Assembly (NCBI RefSeq): GCF_026157065.1
Contig: NZ_JANLGQ010000010.1
Span: 1 to 39,010, forward strand
Direction of reading: 5' to 3'
Source: Enterococcus sp. HY326
Lineage (GTDB): Bacteria > Bacillota > Bacilli > Lactobacillales > Enterococcaceae
DNA: 39,010 nucleotides
In this document: positions 1-6,475 of the stretch, one piece after another
How the letters are laid out: every line of letters starts with the position of its first letter
Numbering within the stretch: the stretch's first letter is position 1
The notes under the pieces: generated by a model
What the model saw: only the letters and a program-made list of their open reading frames with translations
What the model was told of the DNA's origin: nothing
Databases searched by the model: none
Translations under genes and position numbers: made by a program

Positions 1-78
1 ACAAATTATGTGTTTTTAGCACAAATAATGTGTTCGTAATGTGTTAAGACTGTGTTAACCCTACACAAATCATGTGTT
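1..78. repeat. Three copies of a 14-bp repeat upstream of oriT
   Basis: ACAAATNATGTGTT occurs at 1-14, 21-34 and 65-78, with a partial copy near 36-45. Each copy is an imperfect palindrome (ACA/TGT ends). The position next to the candidate oriT and upstream of two ribbon-helix-helix genes suggests binding sites for one of those proteins. That role is inferred; iteron or operator functions are also possible. Confidence 0.6.
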
Positions 79-87
79 AAACCAATT

Positions 88-164
88 GAAACTGGCACCA
101 TTGAAAACCCCCGCACTGCGGGGATAGACATGATAATGGTGCCAGTTTTCTCTTATGCTCTTAC
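88..164 (+). other. oriT: Candidate origin of transfer (oriT-1)
   Basis: A 15-bp outer inverted repeat (88-102 with 135-150, core AACTGGCACCATT) encloses a second hairpin CCCCGC-ACT-GCGGGG at 109-123. It is followed by CTTATGCTCTTAC at 152-164. The same order (imperfect outer repeat, hairpin with a 3-nt loop, identical 13-mer) recurs at 30471-30547, also just upstream of an aux1-aux2-relaxase set. In the MobL plasmid pLS20 oriT lies upstream of aux1/aux2/rel, which supports the assignment. The nick position cannot be read from the sequence; the shared 13-mer is the best guess. Confidence 0.65.
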
Positions 165-373
165 AAAATACCAAGAGCGACAAAGCAAGTGCAACAAACA
201 GCACTAAAAAGGTGAAGGATACAGAACCAAATAGAACACAGAAAGCTGTAAGAAAGGGGATAGAAAAATACAGGAAGTATGTAGATAAAGCATAAAAAGA
301 AGGTCATATGAAGCGAGACAGGCCAACAGAAGGTATGACAACAAAATGAAAAGAAATGAGGTGATAGATACTG

Positions 374-643
374 ATGGAAGTTCTTACCGTGAGACGTTTA
401 CAAGATGGAACATTGGCTAGACTATCCTCGTTGGCCAGACAACAAGGTTTTGATAGTCGAGAAGATTTTTTACGTGACATTATCGAGCGAGTGGCATTTG
501 AGGAGTTTCAGTTTGAAAGTGAGGTTCGCTATCAATTGCTCGTGTCACAGTACAATCAAATGCAGGAATGGACAGTGGAACAAATTGGCCACGCTATCGC
601 AACCTTGTTGTCCAGCCAGCCGAAGATAGAAAGCAGGGAGTAA
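374..643 (+). CDS. Relaxosome accessory protein Aux1-like, ribbon-helix-helix
   Basis: 89 residues. The N-terminus reads as a basic beta strand (EVLTVRRL) followed by helices (GTLARLSSLARQQG, SREDFLRDIIERV), the pattern of an MetJ/Arc ribbon-helix-helix DNA-binding fold. The C-terminal half is helical and may tetramerise. Start ATG 374 follows GAGGTG by nine bases. It is the first gene after the candidate oriT and is followed with one base of spacing by a second small helper and then the relaxase. This matches aux1-aux2-rel of the pLS20 type, where the Aux proteins bind oriT and recruit the relaxase. A paralogue with the same context lies at 30650. Function is inferred from fold and position. 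Confidence 0.65.
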   Translation: MEVLTVRRLQDGTLARLSSLARQQGFDSREDFLRDIIERVAFEEFQFESEVRYQLLVSQYNQMQEWTVEQIGHAIATLLSSQPKIESRE

Positions 644-644
644 T

Positions 645-968
645 ATGAGTGAATACAAAAAGAAAAATTATTATGTGTCGGCGGAATTTGTGGATGATGT
701 GAAAACGTTGGCTCGTGCTGAAAATTTGTCGGAAGGTCGCCTATTGGAGAAAATATTGAACTATTACAGCGGCAAAGAAGAAATGATGAAAAAATTTGAT
801 GATGTGAAATCCGAATTACAGATTCAAAAAAAATTGCTTGCTAAGCTTGAAGATTTTGCAGGTACGTCTCAAAAAATGTTAGCGGCTATTGCAGAACAAG
901 AATGGAAACAAACTAAACACGCAGCTGTAATAAAAAGTATGAATGAGAAGAAAAGCCATACTAGATAG
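645..968 (+). CDS. Relaxosome accessory protein Aux2-like
   Basis: 107 residues. The N-terminal segment (KKKNYYVSAEFVDDVKTLARAENLSEGRLLEKILNYY, residues 5-41) fits a strand-helix-helix DNA-binding unit of the ribbon-helix-helix kind. Residues 45-95 form a charged amphipathic helix likely to be a coiled coil. It starts one base after the stop of the upstream gene and ends just before the relaxase, so the three are probably co-transcribed. Inferred role: second oriT-binding helper. The equivalent gene of the second locus (30897) is longer and only generally similar in layout. Confidence 0.6.
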   Translation: MSEYKKKNYYVSAEFVDDVKTLARAENLSEGRLLEKILNYYSGKEEMMKKFDDVKSELQIQKKLLAKLEDFAGTSQKMLAAIAEQEWKQTKHAAVIKSMNEKKSHTR

Positions 969-981
969 GTAGGTGAATAGA

Positions 982-2295
982 ATGAAGCCGACTGCAGGCA
1001 TAATTTTATCGACTGCATTTGTCATGCCGGCCGCACAAGCATTCTCCGATTATATTGGGTACATGGACAGGCCGGAAGCACAACGAAATGAACATTTCGA
1101 CGAATACAATGCGTTCTCAAATCAAAACACTGGGTCAGCATTCAATACGATTGAGGGCGCTGGTGAATCTCAATTCTCTACGTACAATGACTACATGGGA
1201 AACCCTGAAAAAACGTCTTCCCTATTTACCCGCACATATGACACAGCTCCACCAGAAGTTGTGTCGTACATGAAGGAATATTTTCATGAGGCACAGATGA
1301 ACGGGTCTCCGTTGTGGCAACATGTATTCTCCTTTAAAAATGAGTGGCTTGTAGATCACGGCATTATGTCAGCGGAAACCGGTGAAGTCAATCAATCTCG
1401 CTTACAAGAAGCTGCACGTTTAGCTGTCAATCAATTGGAAAAAAAAGAACAATTGCACGGTGAATGGACTGGTGCTATTCATTACAACACGGATAACATT
1501 CACGTCCATATCGGGTATACGGAACGCACTTCTTCTCGGCCGCTGATTGAGGTAGTGAATGAGGAAAATCCAAGCTTTTATAACTTAGAACGCAAAGGAA
1601 AATTTCTCAAAAAAAATATCCGTGCAACTCGAGCAAAATTTATTAACGAGCTGTTAACGATGGACGATATGTTAATGCAAACGTCGGAACAGTTTAACAA
1701 AATGATAGAGAATGCCAAAGGCTATAGTGAAAATTTTGTAACGGATCAGTATGCTACTTTGTTTCAAAATTTATATGAAGCTATGCTAGAAAATCGCCGA
1801 TTTTGGAAATATGGTTATGCTAAGGGGCAAAAATTCCAATATCAAGTGGACGCCATAACAAACCTCTATTTAAATACGGAACAATCAGCTGAGGTTGAAA
1901 AATTGCGGCAGTATCTAGCGCCAATTTCAAAAGAGTATGAAGCGGCATATGGAAATCCAAAAAATCAACCCACCTATGAAGACAATAAACTGTATGGAAA
2001 AGATGGGCTATATCACAAAATTGGTAATGTCGTTTTGAGTAAGTTATCAGAATATGACAAGACTATTCGTAGTCAAAATCGGACGAAAGGTGCTCGGTTG
2101 TCCGATTTTGATTTGGAATCATTAGCGATTGAGGAATCAATTGTTCCATCTGATTTACCGCCGTTGGATGACATCTATTTACCAGGGGACGAGCCAATTG
2201 CAAAACAAGACATTGATGACTATGAAAATCTATATTTTGATTCACTTTCTCAATCTATCTCTATTTTTATTTTAGAAGTTAGGAGGAAATCATGA
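982..2295 (+). CDS. mobL: Relaxase, MobL (MOB-L) family
   Basis: 437 residues from ATG 982, which has AGGTG six bases upstream; a GTG at 973 in the same frame has no comparable ribosome binding site. The family pattern is clear: FSDYIGYMDRPEA near residue 20, DYMGNPEKTSSLF near 70, LWQHVFSFKNEWLVDHGI near 110 and the metal-binding IHYNTDNIHVHIGY near 170, whose HxH is typical of relaxase His clusters. The tyrosines in the DYIGYMDR region are candidates for the nicking residue. The enzyme would cut oriT just upstream, covalently hold the 5' end and carry the strand into a mating channel supplied by another element. It overlaps the next gene by four bases. The C-terminal part (residues 200-430) is mostly helical with no recognised domain. 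Confidence 0.85.
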   Translation: MKPTAGIILSTAFVMPAAQAFSDYIGYMDRPEAQRNEHFDEYNAFSNQNTGSAFNTIEGAGESQFSTYNDYMGNPEKTSSLFTRTYDTAPPEVVSYMKEYFHEAQMNGSPLWQHVFSFKNEWLVDHGIMSAETGEVNQSRLQEAARLAVNQLEKKEQLHGEWTGAIHYNTDNIHVHIGYTERTSSRPLIEVVNEENPSFYNLERKGKFLKKNIRATRAKFINELLTMDDMLMQTSEQFNKMIENAKGYSENFVTDQYATLFQNLYEAMLENRRFWKYGYAKGQKFQYQVDAITNLYLNTEQSAEVEKLRQYLAPISKEYEAAYGNPKNQPTYEDNKLYGKDGLYHKIGNVVLSKLSEYDKTIRSQNRTKGARLSDFDLESLAIEESIVPSDLPPLDDIYLPGDEPIAKQDIDDYENLYFDSLSQSISIFILEVRRKS

Positions 2296-2743
2296 AAAGC
2301 TATTCATTAAAAGAATTGTTTGAAAAAGTAAGTAGTGAAGGCCAAAAATTTGAAGTGCCGGGTACCAACTATACCGTAAAAAATCCTTATCACTTTGAAA
2401 AAGACCGTGTGTTTGGTAACTTAAATCATATTAAGAATTATGACTTTTTATTTATTGATAACGGACAAAAACGTGATGTCCTTGGCTTTTTTGATGATAT
2501 GTTTACGCACCGTGATAATTATAGTCACTCAGGAATCGACATCAGTATGAACACTAGTCCAGAAAAGATAGTCATTCATTTTTTAGATGGAGAACTGAGT
2601 TTTGTCAATCAATCAAAAAAGAGTCAGAAAATGCAGCAAAAGACAGACTTTCATTTAGAAATGTGACTGGTCTAAATATTAAGGGGTTGCGTGAGCAAAT
2701 GTAAAAAGACGAACTTTATAACGGTAAAGTAGTTAAAAACTAG
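2292..2743 (+). pseudogene. Relaxase-linked accessory gene, frameshifted and with a stop
   Basis: The ATG overlaps the relaxase stop (ATGA-type overlap), so it was translated with the relaxase. About 108 residues run in frame (SYSLKELFEKVSSEGQKFEV..., IDISMNTSPEKIVIHFLDGELSF). At an A-run near 2618 the good reading switches frame into KKESENAAKDRLSFRNVTG and then LNIKGLREQM. That continues across an in-frame TAA (2702-2704) into KDELYNGKVVKN and ends at TAG 2741. In the first frame the product stops at 2666 (124 residues). I do not recognise the family. The original protein was probably about 150 residues and belonged to the mobilization operon. Confidence 0.5.
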
Positions 2744-2791
2744 GTGGTGTGTGCTACACTGCAAGAAACAATACTAAGGAGGGCGCAAACA

Positions 2792-3247
2792 ATGATAAAT
2801 AACGTTGTGTTAGTCGGACGATTAACCAAAGATGTGGACTTACGCTATACAGCAGGTGGTGTTGCCGTGGGTTCTTTTACGCTTGCAGTCAACCGTACCT
2901 TTACAGGTCAAGATGGGAAGCGAGAAGCAGACTTTATTCAGTGTGTGATTTGGCGAAAACCCGCTGAAACTTTGACAAATTATGCCAAGAAAGGTACGTT
3001 AATCGGCATTACTGGTCGGATTCAAACTCGTAACTATGAAAACCAACAAGGCCAACGTGTCTATGTGACAGAAGTGGTTGCAGATAATTTCCAATTGTTG
3101 GAATCAAGGTCTAGTGCGGAAAATAGACAAGGAAGTTCTCAAACAGCTTCAGCAAGTGAGCCGCCTATGCCAAAGTTTAGTCGTGACCAAGACCCTTTTT
3201 TAAATGATAGCAACCTTAATATTTCAGACGACGATTTGCCGTTCTAA
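2792..3247 (+). CDS. ssb: Single-stranded DNA-binding protein
   Basis: 151 residues from ATG 2792 with a strong AAGGAGG at 2776-2782. The OB fold begins with [20 protein letters not shown] and contains the [18 protein letters not shown] and [21 protein letters not shown] blocks. A variable linker leads to the acidic tip ending in DDDLPF, which recruits DNA-processing partners. Length is usual for the family. Plasmid SSB protects the transferred single strand and often sits beside mobilization genes as here. It is followed by a terminator and the toxin locus. Two damaged relatives exist in the window: a pseudogene at 11199 and only the tail at 31475. Confidence 0.92.
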   Translation: MINNVVLVGRLTKDVDLRYTAGGVAVGSFTLAVNRTFTGQDGKREADFIQCVIWRKPAETLTNYAKKGTLIGITGRIQTRNYENQQGQRVYVTEVVADNFQLLESRSSAENRQGSSQTASASEPPMPKFSRDQDPFLNDSNLNISDDDLPF

Positions 3248-3266
3248 TTTTTACATGATAACGCCG

Positions 3267-3297
3267 CAAGCCTTGAAATTCTAAGGCTTGTTTCTTT
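3267..3297 (+). terminator. Intrinsic terminator after ssb
   Basis: CAAGCCTT (3267-3274) pairs perfectly with AAGGCTTG (3283-3290), followed by TTTCTTTATT. Confidence 0.85.
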
Positions 3298-3384
3298 ATT
3301 TAGGAGCTGACGAGCTGTATTTATGATATACTAAACGGGTAGAAAAGTTATGACGGTGGCTATCTTTGAGAGGTGGTGGTGCTT

Positions 3385-3528
3385 ATGAATGTAAGTGCTG
3401 AAATCTATGAAAGGAGAAGCCTTTTGTCTGCATTAGAGACAATTCAATTGTTATTGAGTTTTGGTATGTTTACCATTGCCTTGATAAAATTGATTGTGGA
3501 CTTGCTTAAAAACGACAAAAAGAAATAG
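3385..3528 (+). CDS. Putative holin-like type I toxin (Hol-Tox)
   Basis: 47 residues from ATG 3385 (AGGTGGT upstream). A second start, TTG 3424, has a better AAAGGAG seven bases upstream and would give 34 residues, closer to the usual Hol-Tox length. The core SALETIQLLLSFGMFTIALIKLIVDLL followed by a lysine-rich tail KNDKKK is a single membrane helix typical of Hol-Tox/TxpA-like toxins. An extended -10 element (TATGATATACT near 3322-3332) gives a leader whose GACGGTGGCTATCTTT (3352-3367) is nearly complementary to the 3' hairpin. Such 5'-3' pairing is usual for type I toxin mRNAs. A convergent antisense RNA is predicted. A second, nearly identical copy lies at 31656. Confidence 0.7.
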   Translation: MNVSAEIYERRSLLSALETIQLLLSFGMFTIALIKLIVDLLKNDKKK

Positions 3529-3620
3529 CCGTCTACTTTTGCAGGGTAACGGCTATTTCTAAAGTCATATAAAATACTTGCGACCGTCTTAAACGGTTCT
3601 ACATGGAGGGCATATTCACG
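3521..3620 (-). ncRNA. Predicted antitoxin RNA, convergent with the toxin mRNA
   Basis: A perfect 12-bp inverted repeat (3521-3532 AGAAATAGCCGT with 3549-3560) is followed by TTTTT only on the minus strand. It is therefore a terminator for a leftward RNA that would overlap the toxin 3' end. The plus-strand transcript instead stops at 3605-3635. The minus promoter is not clear; a possible TATATG -10 lies near 3570. In copy 2 a base pair of the stem has changed on both sides, which argues that the structure matters. This is inference from layout. Confidence 0.45.
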
Positions 3621-3635
3621 TATGTCCTCTTTTTA
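3605..3635 (+). terminator. Terminator of the toxin transcript
   Basis: GAGGGCAT pairs with ATGTCCTC (one G-U pair) with a 6-8 nt loop, followed by TTTTT. It is conserved in the second toxin locus at 31874-31903. Confidence 0.75.
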
Positions 3636-3684
3636 TTACTACTATTTTAGCACAAAACTTAACATATGGAAAGAAAGTGATAGC

Positions 3685-4006
3685 ATGGAACATCTTACAA
3701 TCAAAGAAAAACAAGTAGTACAGGTTTTTTGGCGCAATGAACAGTGCTTGTCCGTATCGGACGTTACTTTATTATTACCAGATGAGAGTAAGAATACTAT
3801 TGCAGCTGTCATTACCAAACTTTTGAGTAGGAATTGCTGGCACAGCCCTGGCACGAAAATTTATTCCTACCATTTCTGAGGAAGCTTATTACCTATCCGT
3901 ACTGCCTTCTACTACTATATATAATTTGGTACGTCACCATATTAGCAGTGTGACCGATTTAGACTACTTGAACTCGTTAAAACAAAGAATTCATAAGCGT
4001 AACTAG
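3685..4006 (+). pseudogene. BlaI/MecI-like transcriptional regulator, frameshifted
   Basis: Starting at ATG 3685 the reading MEHLTIKEKQVVQVFWRNEQC then LSVSDVTLLLPDE followed by NTIAAVITKLLSR has the winged-helix layout of BlaI/MecI/CopY repressors. After about residue 52 a one-base shift (near 3828-3834) is needed to continue into GIAGTALARKFIPTISEEAYY and on to HKRN with TAG at 4006. The total of 322 bases is not a multiple of three, consistent with one indel. No partner protease or target operon is seen nearby. It follows the toxin locus and precedes an sRNA gene. Confidence 0.6.
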
Positions 4007-4024
4007 ATTCATGATATACTAGTA

Positions 4025-4106
4025 TGGAGGGACAGGGCATAATTAAAATATCTCCTAAAAATATTTGATATGTTGCAATTCGCTTTAACAACTGTCCCTC
4101 TTTTTA
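4025..4106 (+). ncRNA. Small RNA, family member 1 (~80 nt)
   Basis: An extended -10 (TGATATACT, 4012-4020) precedes GAGGGACAG (4027-4035), which pairs exactly with CTGTCCCTC (4092-4100) followed by TTTTT. The RNA's 5' end therefore forms the terminator stem with its 3' end and closes a ~55-nt loop containing UAUCUCCUAAA and AUAUUUGAU. A second member at 36999-37080 has the same length, the same loop motifs and a different but equally paired stem. The UCUCCU loop could pair with AGGAG-type ribosome binding sites. Target unknown. Confidence 0.6.
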
Positions 4107-4258
4107 TAACAAGAATCCACTTTACTACTTAAAAAATTTCACAAACTTTTTTGAGGGAGGAATAGCGACTTGTTCACGTTTCAAAATTTTAAAACCGTTA
4201 ACTTTCAAAAATTCACAAGGGAAAGCCCGTCAGACGCTGGTCTGGCGGGCTACTTTTT
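4107..4258 (+). repeat. Repeat segment downstream of the sRNA, with terminator
   Basis: The stretch ATAACAAG ... TTTCACAAACTTTTTTGAGG ... AATAGCGACTTGTT recurs at 12101-12190 and, more loosely, at 37080-37140. It ends in a strong hairpin: AGCCCG and CAGAC at 4224-4235 pair with GTCTG and CGGGCT at 4240-4251, followed by ACTTTTT. The T-tract is also the left arm of the first dif-like site. A short TTG-started peptide with GGAGGAA upstream (near 4170) ends at the same place, but coding is doubtful. Confidence 0.55.
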
Positions 4259-4279
4259 ATAACGTAACTTATGTAAAGT
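4252..4279 (+). repeat. dif-like site A (XerC/XerD type)
   Basis: Left arm ACTTTTTATAA, spacer CGTAAC, right arm TTATGTAAAGT. It has the 11-6-11 layout of dif sites. The consensus over the thirteen sites is ACTTnGnATAA, six bases, TTATGTnnACT, close to the Firmicute dif arms (B. subtilis right arm TTATGTAAACT). Confidence 0.7.
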
Positions 4280-4316
4280 AAAAGCCAGTTCACAAGATGA
4301 ACTGGCTTCTACTTTA
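4275..4316 (+). terminator. Hairpin between dif-like sites A and B
   Basis: AAAGTAAAAGCCAGTTCA pairs with TGAACTGGCTTCTACTTT (about 17 pairs, one mismatch) around a CAAGA loop. The stem runs from the end of site A into the start of site B. Terminator-like, possibly bidirectional. Confidence 0.65.
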
Positions 4317-4336
4317 TAATCGGCATTATGTCTACT
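4309..4336 (+). repeat. dif-like site B
   Basis: Left arm CTACTTTATAA, spacer TCGGCA, right arm TTATGTCTACT. The spacer is identical to that of site E, the right arm to that of site K. Confidence 0.65.
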
Positions 4337-4364
4337 AAGGAGTTAAATAACAAGTAAAAATTCT

Positions 4365-4919
4365 CTACAGAATAAAAAATTCAGAAAGTTTACTTTTAGA
4401 TTTAAGTTTAACGAAGTTGGATGGGAGTAACGTAATGATAATATTAGTTACACAGAGAATTAGCCCAATAATGGGAACGATCAAGTTACCCTTACTAAAT
4501 AGCATATGGTTATTTTGAATGTTAATTATAGACAGAATAACGAAGAAATTACTCGAGACAAACAAGACAAAGAAACTTACTCCTGTAAAACCTGCATCCT
4601 TGAACCGACGTACGCACAAAGAAATACAGGGTATAACTAAGAGAAGTACACATATAAACAAAACTGCCAGCGGTAATTTTTCATGAGAAATGACACTCAT
4701 AATTATTGTTTTTGCTGAGCTAGTACCTCCTGAAATACTCATTGAGGTACCAATAAATAAATACAAGAGATAGCCTACGGGAATTATCGAAAGAATATAT
4801 AAGGTTGAAATAACCCACCAAAAATTTTTACGATTTTCTTTACCCGTAAAATTAAAATAATTTGTGAAAAACGCTCTAAATGCGCCAATAAAGCCTATAT
4901 TACTCGGACGATCATTCAT
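4365..4919 (-). CDS. DUF805 family membrane protein
   Basis: 184 residues. The cytoplasmic N-terminus carries FRAFFTNYFNFTGKENRKNFWW (residues 13-34), the DUF805 signature of a short amphipathic entry and basic/aromatic motif. It is followed by membrane helices at about 36-58, 76-98, 112-132 and 145-165, with CVRRFKDAGFTG (about residues 98-109) matching the family's RRxxDxGxSG loop. DUF805 proteins are small inner-membrane proteins of unknown activity. A GAGGT ribosome site lies just upstream of ATG 4919. The gene is alone between dif-like sites B and C and reads leftward, away from the next unit, so it looks like a self-contained cargo unit. Confidence 0.75.
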   Translation of the reverse strand: MNDRPSNIGFIGAFRAFFTNYFNFTGKENRKNFWWVISTLYILSIIPVGYLLYLFIGTSMSISGGTSSAKTIIMSVISHEKLPLAVLFICVLLLVIPCISLCVRRFKDAGFTGVSFFVLFVSSNFFVILSIINIQNNHMLFSKGNLIVPIIGLILCVTNIIITLLPSNFVKLKSKSKLSEFFIL

Positions 4920-4984
4920 ATTTACGACCTCTTTTCTAAATTCTTATTCCAATCATTAAAATTTATATTACTCTTTGGACAAAC

Positions 4985-5016
4985 AGATTAAAACCGTCTT
5001 AAGACCGATTTAATCT
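4985..5016. promoter_or_regulatory. Inverted repeat upstream of the DUF805 gene
   Basis: AGATTAAA (4985-4992) and ATTTAATCT (5008-5016) flank CGTCTTAAGAC, itself palindromic. It lies 65 bp upstream of the leftward DUF805 gene. It could be an operator or part of a terminator; undecided. Confidence 0.35.
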
Positions 5017-5022
5017 ATTTAT

Positions 5023-5050
5023 TACTGGTATAAGGAAGATTATGTAAAAT
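5023..5050 (+). repeat. dif-like site C
   Basis: Left arm TACTGGTATAA, spacer GGAAGA, right arm TTATGTAAAAT. It is followed by a hairpin (AATCCATTTCA with TGAATTGGATT, 5052-5080) and then a decayed left arm TTCTTGGATAA, so it probably once headed a site-hairpin-site pair. Confidence 0.65.
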
Positions 5051-5189
5051 AAAATCCATTTCAATAAATGAATTGGATTCTTGGATAACTCATGGAACTA
5101 AAGTCCTATAGATTATTAAAAATAGATAAAGTAAACTTGAAAGAGAACCTATAGATTTAAGTTTTCTAAAAACTTGAAGGAGTAACTCA

Positions 5190-5399
5190 ATGGAAAAATT
5201 TATAGACAATATTTTAGATTCTATTTTTAGCGGTTCCTATGGATTTTTGAATATAAACTTCAGTATTTTCTTACTAGTTTTGGGGGTTGTTTCACTTTTA
5301 TTCTTTAGAAAAAAAGAAAAAAGCCGAAAATGGAAGTTTATCGGGATGGCCGCAGTTTGTTTAGGATTGATAGGATTTATTGTTAATATGTTGCAATAG
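5190..5399 (+). CDS. Small membrane protein, unknown
   Basis: 69 residues from ATG 5190 with AAGGAG eleven bases upstream. Two membrane helices are visible (about residues 20-38 and 48-66), separated by a strongly basic loop RKKEKSRKWK that would face the cytoplasm. No family recognised. It shares the unit between dif-like sites C and D with a fragmentary reading frame downstream. Small two-helix proteins of this kind recur in the dif-bounded units of this window (6082, 12274, 37282, 37611). Confidence 0.55.
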   Translation: MEKFIDNILDSIFSGSYGFLNINFSIFLLVLGVVSLLFFRKKEKSRKWKFIGMAAVCLGLIGFIVNMLQ

Positions 5400-5613
5400 G
5401 GGTGTACCCTATTATCATCAGTATAGAGTACAACAAACATCCGACAGCTATTTAGCATGGTATTTGGACAGAGAAAATATCGCGAAAATGAAAGATTTAT
5501 TTTTAAATGAGTTAGAGAAAGGCTTTAGATACTATCAATTACAAGCTAACGATCTAGAGAAGGTAGTTCAACAAAAAAATTTAACCTTAAATAATTGGAT
5601 AATACGAGAATAG
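5400..5613 (+). pseudogene. Remnant of an unrecognised gene
   Basis: Directly after the stop of the small membrane gene an open frame reads YYHQYRVQQTSDSYLAWYLD then RENIAKMKDLFLNELEKGF and RYYQLQANDLEKVVQQKNLT, ending at TAG 5613. The composition (helical, charged, protein-like) suggests a true former C-terminus, but no start or ribosome site belongs to it. It may be a 5'-deleted gene. Family unknown. Confidence 0.3.
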
Positions 5614-5654
5614 TTTTTGACTGTCCTTCTAACTATGAGAGTTTAAAAATGTTC

Positions 5655-5682
5655 ACTTTGCAGGACGTAACTAATGTAAATT
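5655..5682 (+). repeat. dif-like site D
   Basis: Left arm ACTTTGCAGGA (decayed inner end), spacer CGTAAC, right arm TAATGTAAATT. The spacer is identical to those of A, J and L. Confidence 0.5.
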
Positions 5683-5718
5683 AAGAAGCCAGCCCTTTAT
5701 GAACTAGCTTCTTTTTAT
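5682..5718 (+). terminator. Hairpin between dif-like sites D and E
   Basis: AAGAAGCCAGCCC pairs imperfectly with GAACTAGCTTCTT; the following TTTTTATAA is the left arm of site E. Same design as the A/B and L/M pairs. Confidence 0.6.
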
Positions 5719-5737
5719 AATCGGCATTATGTCTACC
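5710..5737 (+). repeat. dif-like site E
   Basis: Left arm TCTTTTTATAA, spacer TCGGCA, right arm TTATGTCTACC. It differs from site B in two left-arm positions and the last base. Confidence 0.65.
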
Positions 5738-5767
5738 TAGCTCTTAAATAACAATAAATGTACTCAC

Positions 5768-6034
5768 TTAATTTAAATTTATACCTAGCTCATTCATTTC
5801 TTCCTCAGTCTTTATTCCAATGTACTTAATTTCGTAGAAAAGTTCTCCTTCATATTCATAAGCGGTGTACGGATTAGAATGATTATAGCTAAATTTAGAA
5901 ATAGTTTGTCTCTCAACCTCATTAAATTCATTAATTACATCTTCTTTGCTTTGAAACTCAATAACTGGGAAGAAAAAGGTTTCCCATTCTTCTGCAAATC
6001 CTTGATGCTTAGCTTCTACTACATGATAATCCAT
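5768..6034 (-). CDS. Hypothetical acidic protein
   Basis: 88 residues, strongly acidic, no membrane segment (MDYHVVEAKHQGFAEEWETF ... YEYEGELFYEIKYIGIKTEEE). No family recognised. Start ATG 6034 has only a weak upstream purine stretch. It shares the unit bounded by dif-like sites E and F with the small membrane gene 6082-6297, both reading leftward with 47 bp between them, so they are probably one transcript. An acidic soluble protein beside a small membrane protein could be an immunity or antitoxin-like pair, but nothing in the sequence proves that. Confidence 0.5.
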   Translation of the reverse strand: MDYHVVEAKHQGFAEEWETFFFPVIEFQSKEDVINEFNEVERQTISKFSYNHSNPYTAYEYEGELFYEIKYIGIKTEEEMNELGINLN

Positions 6035-6081
6035 TAATATTCTCCAATCTAATTAAGTAATTCGAAGTACTCTTAGGACAA

Positions 6082-6297
6082 TTATTTTTCTACGATTTTT
6101 GTGATTTTGTTTAAATAGAAAATAAGGATTAACGAAAAAATTGCTAAAACAAAAATAATACTACTTTGTATCAGTTCGAAAGTTACTGCTGCTTCTCTAC
6201 CTAATACTAAAGTTACAACGGCTTTACTTGTTAGACTAATAATACTTAGCATGATTAGTTTTAATATTAAAAAGTATTGAGACAAATCTTTTTTCAT
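6082..6297 (-). CDS. Small membrane protein, unknown
   Basis: 71 residues from ATG 6297, eight bases after AGGAG; a GTG at 6306 overlaps the ribosome site and is unlikely. Two membrane helices (about residues 8-30 and 44-64) with a short linker LGREAAVTF and a basic C-terminus. No family recognised. It lies just inside dif-like site F and upstream of the acidic gene 5768-6034. Confidence 0.55.
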   Translation of the reverse strand: MKKDLSQYFLILKLIMLSIISLTSKAVVTLVLGREAAVTFELIQSSIIFVLAIFSLILIFYLNKITKIVEK

Positions 6298-6350
6298 AAA
6301 AATCACTCCTTTAATTCATTTTAATCGAAAATATGAAAAATAGTAAAGGC

Positions 6351-6378
6351 ACTTGGTATAAGGAGAGTTATGTTAAGT
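6351..6378 (+). repeat. dif-like site F
   Basis: Left arm ACTTGGTATAA, spacer GGAGAG, right arm TTATGTTAAGT. Left arm identical to site L. Confidence 0.7.
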
Positions 6379-6475
6379 ATATCCCTATTATTAAAAGAAA
6401 TATTCTTTATAGTCAACAGGCTATTTAAAACAAAATAAATTTGGATTAGTGGGCATTAAATTTTTTTATTCATTT

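Larger units (their letters stand above)
3217..3640. repeat. Duplicated block, copy 1 (ssb tail, toxin locus)
   Basis: The segment from the ssb acidic tail through the terminator, toxin gene and antisense region is repeated at about 31480-31915 with high similarity. Copy 2 lacks the body of ssb and is joined to a truncated relaxase instead. The block may have served as homology for a recombination that rearranged the second mobilization locus. Confidence 0.85.

Noticed and set aside
1..78. CRISPR-like or iteron array
   Set aside because: Only three short copies with uneven spacing (20 and 44 bp) and no Cas genes; oriT- or operator-type sites fit better.
3385..3528. Fst-type toxin of a pAD1 par locus
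   Set aside because: Layout and convergent RNAs are similar, but the peptide lacks the Fst sequence and fits Hol-Tox better.
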